In this document: in pieces, positions 1 to 9,017 of the stretch | Numbering within the stretch: position 1 is the stretch's first letter | Layout: each line of letters begins with the position of its first letter | Source: Phycisphaerales bacterium | GTDB lineage: Bacteria > Planctomycetota > Phycisphaerae > Phycisphaerales > UBA1924 | Assembly (NCBI GenBank): GCA_947476675.1 | Contig: CANJRL010000008.1 | Span: forward strand, 1 to 43,196 | Direction: 5' to 3' | DNA: 43,196 bases | Program-made: the position numbers and the translations under genes | The notes under the pieces: model-generated | Databases searched by the model: none | Told to the model about the DNA's origin: nothing | Seen by the model: only the letters and a program-made list of their open reading frames with translations

Positions 1-610
1 CAACGTACATGGCGGTGAAGAGGGCAGTGGAGATGAAGAGGGAGAAGCCGAGGCTGAAGAGCCGGGCGCCCCCAAGCCAGGAGGGCAGTGCGTCCTGGAA
101 GAAGCCCTCGACGCCGGCGAGGAAGGCGCTGGCGAGGATCGAGGCGAGCAGGAGGATGGAGATGCCGCCGATCATGGCCAGGGCGACGAGGCGGGCGCGG
201 ACGGCGAGCCAGAGGCTCTCGCGGGTGCGCCTTGCCTTGACCTCCCAGATCTCGTTCATGGAGGAGGAGAGTTGGCTGAAGGCGCCGGTGGCGCCGACGA
301 TGAGCGTGCCGAGGCCGACGAGGGAGGCGATGATGCCCGAGCGGGGCTTGCTGGCGTTCTGGACGAGGGTCTCGACCTGCTTGGCGGATTCGGGGCTGAT
401 CCACTGGCTGATCTGGTCGGCGAGTTCGCCCCGGACGGCCTGCTCGCCGTAGATGGCGCCGGCGACGGCGATGATGAAGATCACCATGGGGGCGAGGGAG
501 AAGACGGTGTAGAAGGCGATGCCGGCGGCGTCGGCGACGCCGTTATGGGCGAAGAAGCCGCGGACGGTGTCGATGGCGATCCTGACGGCGGCGGAGTGGG
601 GCCGGGGCAT
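1..610 (-). CDS. YihY/BrkB-family inner membrane protein (3' end cut by window edge)
   Basis: The reading frame starts at ATG 610 and runs off the window, giving about 203 residues. It is very hydrophobic, with likely membrane segments near residues 29-54, 92-114, 141-167 and from 182 on. The stretches GIAFYTVFSLAPM and GATGAFSQLSSSMNEIWEV are typical of the YihY/BrkB family, once called ribonuclease BN but now regarded as membrane proteins of unclear, perhaps transport, function. Family members are about 280-400 residues, so roughly the C-terminal third is missing. A TAGGCT hexamer lies 9 nt before the ATG and no Shine-Dalgarno is visible. It diverges from hpd. Confidence 0.85.
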   Translation of the reverse strand, partial: MPRPHSAAVRIAIDTVRGFFAHNGVADAAGIAFYTVFSLAPMVIFIIAVAGAIYGEQAVRGELADQISQWISPESAKQVETLVQNASKPRSGIIASLVGLGTLIVGATGAFSQLSSSMNEIWEVKARRTRESLWLAVRARLVALAMIGGISILLLASILASAFLAGVEGFFQDALPSWLGGARLFSLGFSLFISTALFTAMYV

Positions 611-619
611 ACCTGGGTC

Positions 620-625
620 AGCCTA
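620..625 (-). promoter_or_regulatory. putative -10 element of the YihY-family gene
   Basis: TAGGCT on the minus strand, 9 nt before the ATG at 610. It fits the TAnnnT pattern found close to many starts in this window and would give a leader of only a few nucleotides. No convincing -35 is seen. Confidence 0.35.
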
Positions 626-680
626 CGCCGGACCGCGAGCGACGGGGCGTGCGGCGGAGGGGAGCGCGGGAGGGAGGGCG

Positions 681-686
681 TAGAAT
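681..686 (+). promoter_or_regulatory. putative -10 element of hpd
   Basis: TAGAAT, 64 nt before the hpd ATG. Unlike the leaderless genes in this window, hpd would have a leader of about 57 nt, and it does carry a Shine-Dalgarno sequence. No clear -35. Confidence 0.35.
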
Positions 687-750
687 GGGGCAAACGGCCG
701 CGGCGCCCGCGGAACCCCCGCGCGGGCCCTGGCGGCGAAGGAGCAGCGCC

Positions 751-1953
751 ATGACGACCCTCGCGAGCAAGCCGACCCCGGCCCCGGTGCGCAACGACGA
801 CCCGCTGCAACTGATCGACGTGGACCACGTGCGTTTCTACGTGGGGAACGCGAAGCAGGCGGCGTTCTTCTACGCCAACTGCTTCGGGTTCACGATCGAC
901 CAGGTGTCGGACCTGACGACGGGGTCGCGGGACGCGTCGCACTACCTGCTGACGCAGGGTAACATCCGCTTCCTGCTGACCTCGGCGCTGACGGCGGAGC
1001 ACCCGGCGGCGCTGGAGACGGCGCTCTACGGGGACGGGGTCAAGGACGTGGCCTTCACGGTGTTCGACGCCGAGGCGGCGTACGAGCGGGCGATCAAGAA
1101 CGGCGCCCGGTCGGCCATGGAGCCGACGACGTACGCGGACGGCTCGGGCGCGGTGACACGGGCGTCGATCCGGACGTACGGGCGGGTGGTGCACTCGTTC
1201 GTGAGCCGCACGGGGGCGTACGACCTGGTCAGCGTGAAGAAAGGGGGTCTGATCAGCCCGCGGTTCCGCAAGGTCGAGGGGCTGTCGGTGAACAGGTTCA
1301 ACGCGGAGCACCCGTGCGGGCTGAAGTACGTCGACCACCTGGTGGGCAACGTCGAGATGGGGAAGATGAACCACTGGGTGAAGTGGTACGAGGACGTGCT
1401 CGAGTTCAAGATGTTCAAGCACTTCGACGACAAGGACATCTCGACGGAGTATTCGGCGCTGATGTCCAAGGTGATGTCGTCGGGCAACAACCTGATCAAG
1501 ATGCCGATCAACGAGCCGGCGCCGGGCAAGCGCAAGAGCCAGGTGGAGGAGTACCTCGACTGGCACCACAACACGCCGGGCGTGCAGCACCTGGCGCTGC
1601 GCACGGACGACGAGCTGCACTCGATCGCGGCGCTCCGGGCCCGGGGCGTCGATTTCCTGGCGATCCCGGAGACGTACTACGAGAGCGTGTGGGGCCGGGT
1701 GAACGCGATGCTCACGCAGCACGGGCACGAGCCCGTCAAGGAGGACCACCAGAAGGTGCGGGACCTGGGCATCCTGGTGGACGCGGACGACGAGGGGTAC
1801 CTGCTCCAACTCTTCACCAAGCCCCTGCAGGACCGGCCGACGCTGTTCTTCGAGATCATCACACGCCGGGGGAGCCAGTCGTTCGGGAAGGGGAACTTCA
1901 AGGCGCTGTTCGAGGCGCTGGAGCACGAGCAGGAGCGGCGGGGGAACCTGTAG
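751..1953 (+). CDS. hpd: 4-hydroxyphenylpyruvate dioxygenase
   Basis: Cytoplasmic Fe(II) enzyme converting 4-hydroxyphenylpyruvate to homogentisate in tyrosine breakdown. The start is ATG 751, set by AAGGAG at 738-743 with 7 nt spacing; longer in-frame starts lack a Shine-Dalgarno. The 400-residue protein has two vicinal-oxygen-chelate domains. The expected iron ligands are H196 (in YVDHLVGNV), H280 (in GVQHLALRT) and E368 (in FFEIITRRG), all in standard family contexts. The length is at the upper end for the family. No homogentisate dioxygenase lies next to it. The convergent D-amino-acid oxidase gene ends 17 bp beyond the stop. Confidence 0.95.
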   Translation: MTTLASKPTPAPVRNDDPLQLIDVDHVRFYVGNAKQAAFFYANCFGFTIDQVSDLTTGSRDASHYLLTQGNIRFLLTSALTAEHPAALETALYGDGVKDVAFTVFDAEAAYERAIKNGARSAMEPTTYADGSGAVTRASIRTYGRVVHSFVSRTGAYDLVSVKKGGLISPRFRKVEGLSVNRFNAEHPCGLKYVDHLVGNVEMGKMNHWVKWYEDVLEFKMFKHFDDKDISTEYSALMSKVMSSGNNLIKMPINEPAPGKRKSQVEEYLDWHHNTPGVQHLALRTDDELHSIAALRARGVDFLAIPETYYESVWGRVNAMLTQHGHEPVKEDHQKVRDLGILVDADDEGYLLQLFTKPLQDRPTLFFEIITRRGSQSFGKGNFKALFEALEHEQERRGNL

Positions 1954-1969
1954 ACGGGGCGGCCGCGGC

Positions 1970-2953
1970 TCACTCCGGCGCGATCGTGCGCTCGAGGGAG
2001 GCGAGGGCCAGAGCGGCGACGTCTTCCGCGCAGCCGTGCATCACGGTGTAGCCCGAGCCGCCGTGGCCGTAGTTGTGGATGACGCGCGGGTTCGCGGGGT
2101 CGCGCTCGAGCCGGACGCTCGACCTGCCGGGACGGAGGCCGACGCGCTCGGCGAGGATGCGCCCCGGCGTGAAGCCGTGGTCGCGGCATCGCTGGAGGAT
2201 GGCCTCGCGCATCGCCGGGTCGGGCGCGAGCGGGCGCCCGTCCGGGGACGGCTCCGCGCAGCCGCCGACGATGACGGTGTCGCGGCGCGGAATGGTGTAG
2301 AAGATGCCGGCAGGGTCGCGGTCGTCGGAGATGGAGATGTCCATGGGGATGTCGCCGGGCTCGACGACGAGGACGTGGCCGTAGACGCCCTGGAGTTCGC
2401 GGTCGCCGGTGAGGTCGCGGGCGCCCAGGCCGGTGCAATTGATGATCAGGTCGCCGGGCAGATCGTCGAAGGATCGGGCGTGGCCTCGGACGATCGGGCG
2501 GCGGAGCCGGCGCTCGAGCCAGGGAAGGAAGAGCGCCGGCTCGACGCGCGGGGCGGGGAAGGTCCACGCCATGGCGGCGCGGCTCGGCGCATCGGAGCGG
2601 CCGAAGTACCCGCCGCGGGCAATCGCGAGGCGCTCGATCGCGTCGGCGTACCACGGGGCCTGGTCGGTGTCGACGCACTGGAAGAACGTGAGCATGTCCA
2701 CGCCGGCGTCCGGGTCGGTCCGCGCGGTGCGGGACAGCGCCTCGAACGTGCGCCGCGCCCAGCGGTTGATCAGGCCCGGGGGGCTGGCCCGGAAGGGGAA
2801 CCACACCGCGCCGGCGACGGCGGAGACGGTGCCCTGGCCGGTGTGCTCGGCGATGACGGCGACGTCGAGCCCGGCGGCTTCGAGAGCGAGCGCCGTGGTC
2901 AATCCGATGACGCCGCCGCCGAGGACGGTGATGTGCGGGGTGGAAGCGGGCAT
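1970..2953 (-). CDS. D-amino-acid oxidase (FAD-dependent, DAO family)
   Basis: Oxidises D-amino acids to 2-oxo acids, ammonia and hydrogen peroxide with FAD. The 327-residue protein opens with a Rossmann dinucleotide motif (VLGGGVIGL, residues 9-17). It ends with the DAAO signature IHNYGHGGSGYT, whose Gly-rich stretch contacts FAD. The middle holds IPRRDTVIVGGC, matching the substrate-site strand of the family. Length is close to the usual 340-350. It starts 22 bp after the MscS stop, probably in one transcript; no Shine-Dalgarno is visible. Glycine oxidase or D-aspartate oxidase activity cannot be excluded from sequence alone. Confidence 0.88.
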   Translation of the reverse strand: MPASTPHITVLGGGVIGLTTALALEAAGLDVAVIAEHTGQGTVSAVAGAVWFPFRASPPGLINRWARRTFEALSRTARTDPDAGVDMLTFFQCVDTDQAPWYADAIERLAIARGGYFGRSDAPSRAAMAWTFPAPRVEPALFLPWLERRLRRPIVRGHARSFDDLPGDLIINCTGLGARDLTGDRELQGVYGHVLVVEPGDIPMDISISDDRDPAGIFYTIPRRDTVIVGGCAEPSPDGRPLAPDPAMREAILQRCRDHGFTPGRILAERVGLRPGRSSVRLERDPANPRVIHNYGHGGSGYTVMHGCAEDVAALALASLERTIAPE

Positions 2954-2975
2954 GACGGGGAGCGGCGAAGGGGGC

Positions 2976-3929
2976 CTAGCGGGCTGGTTCGGGCATCGAG
3001 CGGACGTGGATGTTCATCGCCGGCGCGGGAGGGGCCAGGTCGTTGGCTTCGACCGTTGCCTTGATCTCGCGAAGGAGGGCCTGGCGCACCGCGGGGAAGG
3101 CCGGCGTCGAGCACCAGAGGCCAACCGCGAAGGTGGTGGTCGGGGCGATCTCGGCGAGGGCCACGGACGGCGCTGGCTCGGCGTTGGCGCCGATGTGCAT
3201 GGCGAGCACGCGGCGCGCGGCGTCGAGGAGGGCGCGCTGGGCGTCGTCGATGCGCGCGGCGCCGCCGACATGGACGCTGACCAGCACCTGGCGGGTGGGG
3301 TGGCGGGTCTGGTTCTCGATGACGCCGGAGAAGATCGCCCCGTTGGGCACGATGATGCGGCGGTTGTCCGGCGTGTCGAGGTTGGTGGTGAAGAGGTCGA
3401 TGCCGTCGACCACGCCGGTCTGGCCGGCGACGATGACGGCGTCTCCGATCTTGAAGGGGCGGAAGATGAGCAGGAGCACGCCCGAGGCGAGGTTGCTGAG
3501 GTTGCCCTGGAGCGCGAGGCCGACGGCGAGCCCCGCGGTGGCGATGAGGGCGGCGAACGAGGTGGTGTTGACCCCGAAGGTCCCGAGGCACGCGACCAGG
3601 GCGAAGGCGATGATCGCCCACTTGACCAGGTTGCCGAGGAACTTGCCGAGGGTCAGGTCGAGGCGGGCGCGGGCGAATGCCCTGAGCATGAGCCGCCGCG
3701 CCCAGCCCGCGGCGATCCAGCCGACCGCGAGCAGGAGCAGCGCGAGCAGCACTCTGGGGCCCTGGGTCATCGCCCAGTCCGAGGCGCCGTTGACCAGGCG
3801 CTCGAACGCGCTGAGCGGGTCCTTTGCGACGTCTCGGATGATCGCGTCGGCGGGGGGGGCGCTCTCCGCGAGCGTTTTCTTGGCGGGGTCGGTCGCGGCC
3901 GCGGCGGCCTGGGCGAGCAGGGTGAGCAT
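2976..3929 (-). CDS. MscS-family mechanosensitive ion channel
   Basis: Membrane channel expected to open under tension and release solutes on hypo-osmotic shock. The 317-residue protein begins with a likely signal-like segment and has membrane helices near residues 58-75 and 103-122. It then has the pore helix (residues about 124-160) with Gly/Ala-rich packing, ALIATAGLAVGLALQG, followed by FRPFKIGDAV, the standard MscS boundary to the beta domain. The beta domain carries RRIIVPNGAIFSGVIENQT. The ATG at 3929 has GGAG 8 nt upstream, and TAGGTT at 3967-3962 could be its -10. It diverges from the marC-like gene and is followed by the D-amino-acid oxidase. Confidence 0.93.
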   Translation of the reverse strand: MLTLLAQAAAAATDPAKKTLAESAPPADAIIRDVAKDPLSAFERLVNGASDWAMTQGPRVLLALLLLAVGWIAAGWARRLMLRAFARARLDLTLGKFLGNLVKWAIIAFALVACLGTFGVNTTSFAALIATAGLAVGLALQGNLSNLASGVLLLIFRPFKIGDAVIVAGQTGVVDGIDLFTTNLDTPDNRRIIVPNGAIFSGVIENQTRHPTRQVLVSVHVGGAARIDDAQRALLDAARRVLAMHIGANAEPAPSVALAEIAPTTTFAVGLWCSTPAFPAVRQALLREIKATVEANDLAPPAPAMNIHVRSMPEPAR

Positions 3930-4015
3930 GGCGAAGGTCTCCGGTCGCGAGAGGGGCGTGGAACCTATGCCGCGACGGCGCGGGTCGCAACGCCCCGCGG
4001 GCGATCATTCGCGCA

Positions 4016-4021
4016 TATTGT
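4016..4021 (+). promoter_or_regulatory. putative -10 element of the MarC-family gene
   Basis: TATTGT, 10 nt before the GTG start at 4032. It would give a leader of about 3-4 nt. It supports the GTG start, which has no Shine-Dalgarno. Confidence 0.4.
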
Positions 4022-4031
4022 CCCCACCTCC

Positions 4032-4703
4032 GTGAGCGACCTGGGCATCCATTTCAAGACGGTTCTGAGCCTGCTCATCATCGTCAATCCGATCGGCGCG
4101 ATCCCCATGTTCATCGCGATCACCGCCGGGGATGCGCCCGGCAAGCAGCGTCGCCAGGCCCAGACCGCGGCGCTCAGCGTGATCGTGATCCTGCTGACTG
4201 CGGCGTGGCTGGGCAAGCCTCTGCTCGGCCTGTTCGGCATCGGCGTTCCCGCCTTCCGGGTCGGCGGCGGCATCCTCATCCTGCTGATGGCGATCTCGAT
4301 GATGTACGCCAAGCCCTCCGGCCTTCGTCAGACCAGCGCCGAGCAGGCCGAGGCGGTGGTGAAGGAGAATGTGGCCGTTGTGCCGCTGGCCATGCCTCTG
4401 CTTGCCGGCCCCGGGGCGATCAGCGCGACGATCCTGACGGCGGAGCGGGCGAAGGGCTGGGTGGAGATCGCGACGATCCACCTTGCCGCCCTCGTGATCG
4501 GGGTGGCGGTGTACGCGGCGCTGAGGGCGGCTGCGCCCATCGCGCGGTTCCTGGGCAACACCGGGATCAACATCGCGACCCGCCTGATGGGGATGATGCT
4601 CGCCGCGACTGCGGTGGAGTTCATCGCGGCGGGGGTCTCGTCTCTGTTCCCGGCGCTGGTCGGCGGGATGGACGCCGGCGTGGCGCGGGCCTTGGCCCCT
4701 TGA
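4032..4703 (+). CDS. MarC/UPF0056-family integral membrane protein
   Basis: A 223-residue protein made mostly of six hydrophobic helices. NPIGAIPMF near residue 20 is the family hallmark, followed by RVGGGILILLMAISM, VVPLAMPLLAGPGAIS and a C-terminal RLMGMMLAATAVEFIAAGV. These are all typical of MarC/YhgN/YchE proteins, whose transport role is unproven; MarC itself was wrongly tied to antibiotic resistance. The start is GTG 4032, chosen because the homologous region begins there and a -10-like TATTGT is just upstream. It diverges from the MscS gene. Confidence 0.88.
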   Translation: MSDLGIHFKTVLSLLIIVNPIGAIPMFIAITAGDAPGKQRRQAQTAALSVIVILLTAAWLGKPLLGLFGIGVPAFRVGGGILILLMAISMMYAKPSGLRQTSAEQAEAVVKENVAVVPLAMPLLAGPGAISATILTAERAKGWVEIATIHLAALVIGVAVYAALRAAAPIARFLGNTGINIATRLMGMMLAATAVEFIAAGVSSLFPALVGGMDAGVARALAP

Positions 4704-4766
4704 AACTAGCGCAATCCTGACACTCCGCCCTCACCGCTCGGCGCGGGGTTCGGCCACGCTTGGGCG

Positions 4767-5753
4767 ATGAGAGCGCTCTCTTGGCGGCGACGCGCGTCGG
4801 GCCTACTTGCCGCGATCTCGGTCGGAACGGCGGCGTTCGTGGTCGGCTGCGCTCCGCGCCGCGCGGAGGCTCTCGGCGCCGCGGCGACCCCCGACGGGAC
4901 GGCCCGGGTGTTGCTCCTCTCGTCGTCGACGCTGGAGGGGGTGGGCGCGGCGCAGGGCGCCTCGCTGCGGGACGGGATGGTGTACGTCTTCGGCGACGCC
5001 GACACCGGGGTGATCCGCGAGTTGCGCGCGGTCCCCGCGATGCGAGCCGGCGATCCCCCCGCGCTGGAGCCGACCGGGCGCGACGTGCGGCTGACCCGCG
5101 GCGGCGTCGATCTCGTGCCGCACCCCACGGGGCTCGCGTTCCCCCCTGCGTCCGAGCCCGGCCTGGGTGTCTTCCTGTCGGACACGGTGAAGCGGAAGGG
5201 CACGATCTTCCGCATCGACTGGGAGCGGGCCCTGGCCGACGGCACGCTGGACAACGCGGTCCTCGCCACGATCAACGACGACGCGGCGGTCAACGGCTCG
5301 AGGCCGGTCTACGCGCGATGGCGCGAGCCTGGGACGGCGCGCGACCGCTGGGTCATCGCGACCTCCGACTACGGCCCGGCGGGCAACGAGGTGCGGCTCT
5401 ACGACCCCGAGCGGCTGGCGACCGCGGCGCGCACCGGCGAGCCGGGCGTGCTGCTGGCGCGGATCCCCTGCGGCCCGTGGGTGCAGGCGCTGCACTGGAT
5501 CGACGAGCGGCGCACGCTCGTCCTCGTGCAGAACCAGATCGAAGGCCTGGGCTGGCGGCTCGCCTTCGCCAGGCTCGACGGGGCGAGAGAGGTCGTCTCG
5601 GCGCCCCTGCTCGACTTCGCGCGCCCGGCGGATGAGCTCGAGGGGATGTGCCAGTTGACCCCGCTCAGGGAGTGCAAGGCGCTGGCGGTGATGGTGACGT
5701 CGTCGGGGACCGGCAACGTGTGGGTCGCGGAGATCGAGGCGCCGGCGCGGTGA
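4767..5753 (+). CDS. putative lipoprotein of unknown function
   Basis: The N-terminus (RRR, a hydrophobic core at residues 11-25, then VVGC with Cys27) reads as a lipoprotein signal peptide, so the 328-residue product is probably lipid-anchored. The rest contains strand-rich repeats such as YVFGDADTGVIREL, HPTGLAFPP, VFLSDTVKRKGTIFRIDW and GNVWVAEIEAP, which suggest a beta-propeller-like fold. I recognise no catalytic motif and no family. The ATG lacks a clear Shine-Dalgarno. It lies 63 bp after the marC-like gene on the same strand. Confidence 0.7.
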   Translation: MRALSWRRRASGLLAAISVGTAAFVVGCAPRRAEALGAAATPDGTARVLLLSSSTLEGVGAAQGASLRDGMVYVFGDADTGVIRELRAVPAMRAGDPPALEPTGRDVRLTRGGVDLVPHPTGLAFPPASEPGLGVFLSDTVKRKGTIFRIDWERALADGTLDNAVLATINDDAAVNGSRPVYARWREPGTARDRWVIATSDYGPAGNEVRLYDPERLATAARTGEPGVLLARIPCGPWVQALHWIDERRTLVLVQNQIEGLGWRLAFARLDGAREVVSAPLLDFARPADELEGMCQLTPLRECKALAVMVTSSGTGNVWVAEIEAPAR

Positions 5754-5803
5754 CCGTCTCGGGCGGATAGGCTTGAGCCGCTCTTTCTCCAGGAGACGTG
5801 CCC

Positions 5804-6286
5804 ATGACCCCGCGCGAGTACGCCGTGCAGACGCTTCTCTTCACCCGCTCGGTCACCGAGAAGCTCCTCGACGGCATCCCCGAGGACAAGGTCTGCTTCC
5901 AGCCGACCGGGACGAGCAACCACGTGCTGTGGCAGGTGGGCCACCTGGCGTCGGCGGAGATGTACTTCGCCGGGTCGATCGGCGCCGAGGGCGTGCACGT
6001 GCCCGACGCGTACAACGCGCTGTTCAACGACAAGCCCAGGCCTCGGGGCGAGTGCCCGCCGTTCGCCGCGGTGCTGGACACGATGAGGACGACGCGCGAG
6101 GCGATGCTGGCGTGGGCCCGCTCGGCGCCGGAGTCGGCGCTGGCGGCGGACCTGCGCGAGAAGAGCAAGGGGTTCATCAACGACCCGATCGACGGGCTGC
6201 TCAAGATCGGCTGGCACGAGGGGTGGCACGCCGGGCAGATCTCGGAGATCCGCAAGGCGCTGGGGCTCAAGCCGGCGATCGGGTGA
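5804..6286 (+). CDS. DinB-like four-helix-bundle protein
   Basis: A 160-residue protein with the DinB/YfiT helical-bundle pattern: NHVLWQVGHLASAEMYF in the first half and KIGWHEGWHAGQISEIRKALG near the C-terminus. The first His and the WHEGWHAGQ His residues match the three-histidine metal site of this superfamily. Members include DNA-damage-inducible proteins and thiol transferases for bacillithiol or mycothiol; the role here is unknown. ATG 5804 is preferred over GTG 5798 because AGGAG at 5791-5795 is 8 nt from the ATG. It stands alone, convergent with the gene at 6350-7951. Confidence 0.85.
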   Translation: MTPREYAVQTLLFTRSVTEKLLDGIPEDKVCFQPTGTSNHVLWQVGHLASAEMYFAGSIGAEGVHVPDAYNALFNDKPRPRGECPPFAAVLDTMRTTREAMLAWARSAPESALAADLREKSKGFINDPIDGLLKIGWHEGWHAGQISEIRKALGLKPAIG

Positions 6287-6300
6287 CGGCGCAAGAACAA

Positions 6301-6320
6301 CCCCGGCCTTCCGGCCGGGG
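6301..6320. terminator. GC hairpin between convergent genes
   Basis: CCCCGGCC-TTCC-GGCCGGGG, a perfect 8 bp stem with a 4 nt loop, 15 bp after the stop of the DinB-like gene and 30 bp beyond the stop of the opposing gene. There is no U-tract on either side, so a bidirectional terminator is inferred from stem strength and position only. Confidence 0.55.
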
Positions 6321-6349
6321 TCGTGTGGCAGACGCGGTGATCGGAGGGC

Positions 6350-7951
6350 TTACGGAGGGCAGGAGCCGCCGAAGGCGCTCAGCACGGTGTTCAGATTCGG
6401 GAAGGAGTAGGGGTTGCCGCCGAAGCCGGCGAGGACGGCGTTGAGATCGTTGAAGTCGACCTTGTTGTCGCCGGTGATATCGCCGGGGCAGCAGACGCTG
6501 GTCTGGCCGAACACGGGCTGGTTGAACGCCAGGTTGGCGGGGGCGTAATCGCCCGAGCGGTTCACCGCGATGAACAGCTGGGTGACCTGCGGCGTGGTGG
6601 AGAGGGGCTGGATGACCGAGCGCGACTCCTGGCATCCCGTAGCGCCGGCGAGGTCGGGCCGGGCGAGCAGGATGTCGTTGAGCCCCATGCCGGGGGTCGC
6701 CGCCGCGGGCGGCTGCTTCCAGCCGGCGATGGCGACGCCGTTGAGGTTGGCGCCGACGATCACGGCGTTGGTGGCGGGCTGGAAGGCGCCGGGCGCGCCG
6801 AGCACGCCGTAGTGGTTGATGCTGATCGGGAAGCCTCCCGCGTTGGCGCGGAGGACGGTCATCGGGCCCTGCAGCGCCCCGACCGGGTTGGTGGTCACGT
6901 TGCAGCCGATGACGAGGTCGCCGTTCGGGGCCTCGCGGATGTTCTTGGAGGTGAACCCGCCGGCGGTGTAGAGCGTGGGGTATTGCTGGAGCCAGATCGG
7001 CCCGCCCGCCGCAGTGAGCCGCATCACGTTGAGGCGCTCCACGCCGGTGGCGTCGAACGCGTACCCGGTCACGACGATGTCGCCGTTGGACGAGACGTCC
7101 AGGCCGGTGAGGCCCTGGTTGGCGCTGGCCAAGGGCGACGTCGTGGGCGGGGCGTACGCGAAGGCCCAGATGACGGCGCCCACCGGGTCGATCTGCATCA
7201 CGAGCATCTGCTTGCTGACCGTGAACGGCCCGCCCGCGGCCGGCTGGCTCACGACATCGACGCCGCCGCACACGTAGAAGCCCGCGCCCGACGTGCCGAC
7301 CGGGCGGATATCCGAAAGCCAGACGGCGCCCGGGCCCGGGGTGAAGGTGAGGTTCACGTACCGCGCGAAGGCGCTCAGGGCGCCACCGGGCGCGAGGCGC
7401 AGGAACACGCCGGCGGTGGCAACCGGGAAGTTCGTCTCCTGCCCCTGGGTCGCGGCGACAAACTCGCCTGTGCCGAGCGGACGGACGGACAGGCGCCCGG
7501 GGGCCGGGTTGGCCGTGTACACGTTGGCCCAGACCGGAGCGCCGACCGGGTTCAGCTGGTACATGGCCAAGTTGAGCAGCCCGGCGGTGTTGCGCTGCGC
7601 GCCGGCGATGTACCCGCCGCCGAGGGCGGCCTGGATCTCACGCACGGAGAGGCCAAAGAGGTCGCTCCCGGTGTTGTCCCTGGCGACCGTGGTCCACTGC
7701 ACGATGCCGTTGCCGTTGGTCTTGTTGACGAAGGCGTCGCCCAGGGCGGTGGTCGCCACCAACTGGCGGCCGGCGATGACGAAGCCGTCGTCGGCGGTCC
7801 GCTCGAGGGCGGCGGGCTGCTCCTCTCGGGACGTGCCGATGTAGCGCTGGTAGCGCTGGGCGTGGGCGGTGGCGGCGACCCCTGCGAGCAGGGCGACGCA
7901 CAGCGCAGAACGGACGAAACCCCCTGAAGACATCTGGATGCACTGGGTCAT
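6350..7951 (-). CDS. secreted repeat protein with C-terminal dockerin-like EF-hand tail
   Basis: The 533-residue protein starts at ATG 7951, fixed by AAAGGAGA about 8 nt upstream. It has a clear Sec signal peptide (hydrophobic core about residues 15-27, ending ATAHAQ near residue 32). The body has recurring blades such as DGFVIAGRQL, GGGYIAGAQR and NGDIVVTGYAFD, spaced like a beta-propeller. The C-terminus reads CCPGDITGDNKVDFNDLN, then a degenerate second copy NLNTVLSAFGG. This calcium-loop (GDxxGDxxVDFxDLN) tail is common on secreted proteins of Phycisphaerae. Function is unknown; extracellular or cell-surface location is inferred. Confidence 0.82.
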   Translation of the reverse strand: MTQCIQMSSGGFVRSALCVALLAGVAATAHAQRYQRYIGTSREEQPAALERTADDGFVIAGRQLVATTALGDAFVNKTNGNGIVQWTTVARDNTGSDLFGLSVREIQAALGGGYIAGAQRNTAGLLNLAMYQLNPVGAPVWANVYTANPAPGRLSVRPLGTGEFVAATQGQETNFPVATAGVFLRLAPGGALSAFARYVNLTFTPGPGAVWLSDIRPVGTSGAGFYVCGGVDVVSQPAAGGPFTVSKQMLVMQIDPVGAVIWAFAYAPPTTSPLASANQGLTGLDVSSNGDIVVTGYAFDATGVERLNVMRLTAAGGPIWLQQYPTLYTAGGFTSKNIREAPNGDLVIGCNVTTNPVGALQGPMTVLRANAGGFPISINHYGVLGAPGAFQPATNAVIVGANLNGVAIAGWKQPPAAATPGMGLNDILLARPDLAGATGCQESRSVIQPLSTTPQVTQLFIAVNRSGDYAPANLAFNQPVFGQTSVCCPGDITGDNKVDFNDLNAVLAGFGGNPYSFPNLNTVLSAFGGSCPP

Positions 7952-8164
7952 GTCGAGTCTCCTTTCGATGGGAGGACTGTCGAATTCCCGGTGAGTCGAA
8001 GCAAGGGTTTTCGGACGAGATTTCATGGATCGAGCGAAACCACTCGCGGGCTTTGCGCGCCGTTCGCATGGTGTTAGAAGAGGCGAGGACGGCCGGGCAT
8101 CACGGCGTGATCCGCCACGAGCACGCTTCCAGCGTCGTCCGAACCCCAGACCGCGGCGCGCCCG

Positions 8165-8899
8165 TCATCTCAAGATCAACAGCGCCGCCAGCGTCGCGAT
8201 GGTGAGCAGCACCGCGACGAGCGCGCCGATCACGCCCGCCAAGGCCGAGCGCCAAGCGGAGAATCGGTGGGCTTCCGCGATGAGGAGCAGGTTGATGATG
8301 AGCGTCCAAGCAAACAGCGGGAGCCGCACGATGCTCCAGAGAATGACGGAGGAAGTGTCCTCGGGGTTGTATGGGGCGTAAGCGTTGAGAGGCGTGAGAA
8401 CCGCGGCTTGAACCAATGCCGCCGCGCCAGTCCAGCAGCCCGCGACGCGCATCTCGCGAGGGGTGCCGACACCTCCAACGATCCGACCCAGGAGGCGGGC
8501 GGCAGCCGCGCCGATCACCATGCCGAGGTAGCCGAAGAGCGCACCGACCGCACCGACAACGGCCACATTTGTCACGGCAGATCCGTTGAACAGCGTTTTC
8601 AAAGACGCGCTGAGGAAACCCGCAGCCGTAGGGAACAGCCAGAGCCACCTCGAGGGGCCGCGCGTCAGTGAGTCGCGCAGCACGCCGCGGGGCCGGATCC
8701 ACACCCAGAGGAACTTCGGCTCCTTTGTCCATGGCGCCGTCGTGATCTCGCGTCGCTTGGTCGTGCGTGGCGGAATGGCGTTCCCGGCCGGATTGGGCGA
8801 GGGCGAGAGCGGAGGCCCGCTCGGGGATGTCGGCGGCGCCGCCGTCCCGGGAGCGGGCGGCGGATCGGACCCTTCCGGCGTTGTCGGGGCGGGCTCCAT
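8165..8899 (-). CDS. Pro-rich membrane protein, Yip1-like
   Basis: A 244-residue protein. The first 45 residues are Pro/Ala/Ser-rich and probably disordered. After KFLWVWIRPRGVLRD come about five hydrophobic helices, with VVGAVGALFGYLGMVIGAAAA and ALVQAAVLTP between them, and it ends TLAALLILR. This layout (soluble tail, then a five-helix bundle with RPRxxLR at the start) resembles bacterial Yip1-domain proteins, but the match is weak. ATG 8899 is preferred over GTG 8911 because GGAG lies 7-8 nt upstream of the ATG. It diverges from the CoA-transferase operon. Confidence 0.68.
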   Translation of the reverse strand: MEPAPTTPEGSDPPPAPGTAAPPTSPSGPPLSPSPNPAGNAIPPRTTKRREITTAPWTKEPKFLWVWIRPRGVLRDSLTRGPSRWLWLFPTAAGFLSASLKTLFNGSAVTNVAVVGAVGALFGYLGMVIGAAAARLLGRIVGGVGTPREMRVAGCWTGAAALVQAAVLTPLNAYAPYNPEDTSSVILWSIVRLPLFAWTLIINLLLIAEAHRFSAWRSALAGVIGALVAVLLTIATLAALLILR

Positions 8900-9017
8900 G
8901 CGATGCTCCACGATGTCACGCGCAGGCCGTCGGCGGGCGCCGGGTCACCCCGTCGTTCCCGGAACGCGTCGAAGGTGCCACGCGGAGCCATCCCCGCAAG
9001 GCGCTCCGAGCGTCCTG

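Noticed and set aside
481-1926. Long minus-strand frames opposite hpd.
   Set aside because: Arg/His/Pro/Val-rich composition typical of the antisense of a GC-rich coding region; hpd on the plus strand has full motifs.
2409-4031. Long in-frame upstream extension of the MarC-family gene.
   Set aside because: It runs antisense through the oxidase and MscS genes; the homologous part begins at GTG 4032 next to a -10-like element.
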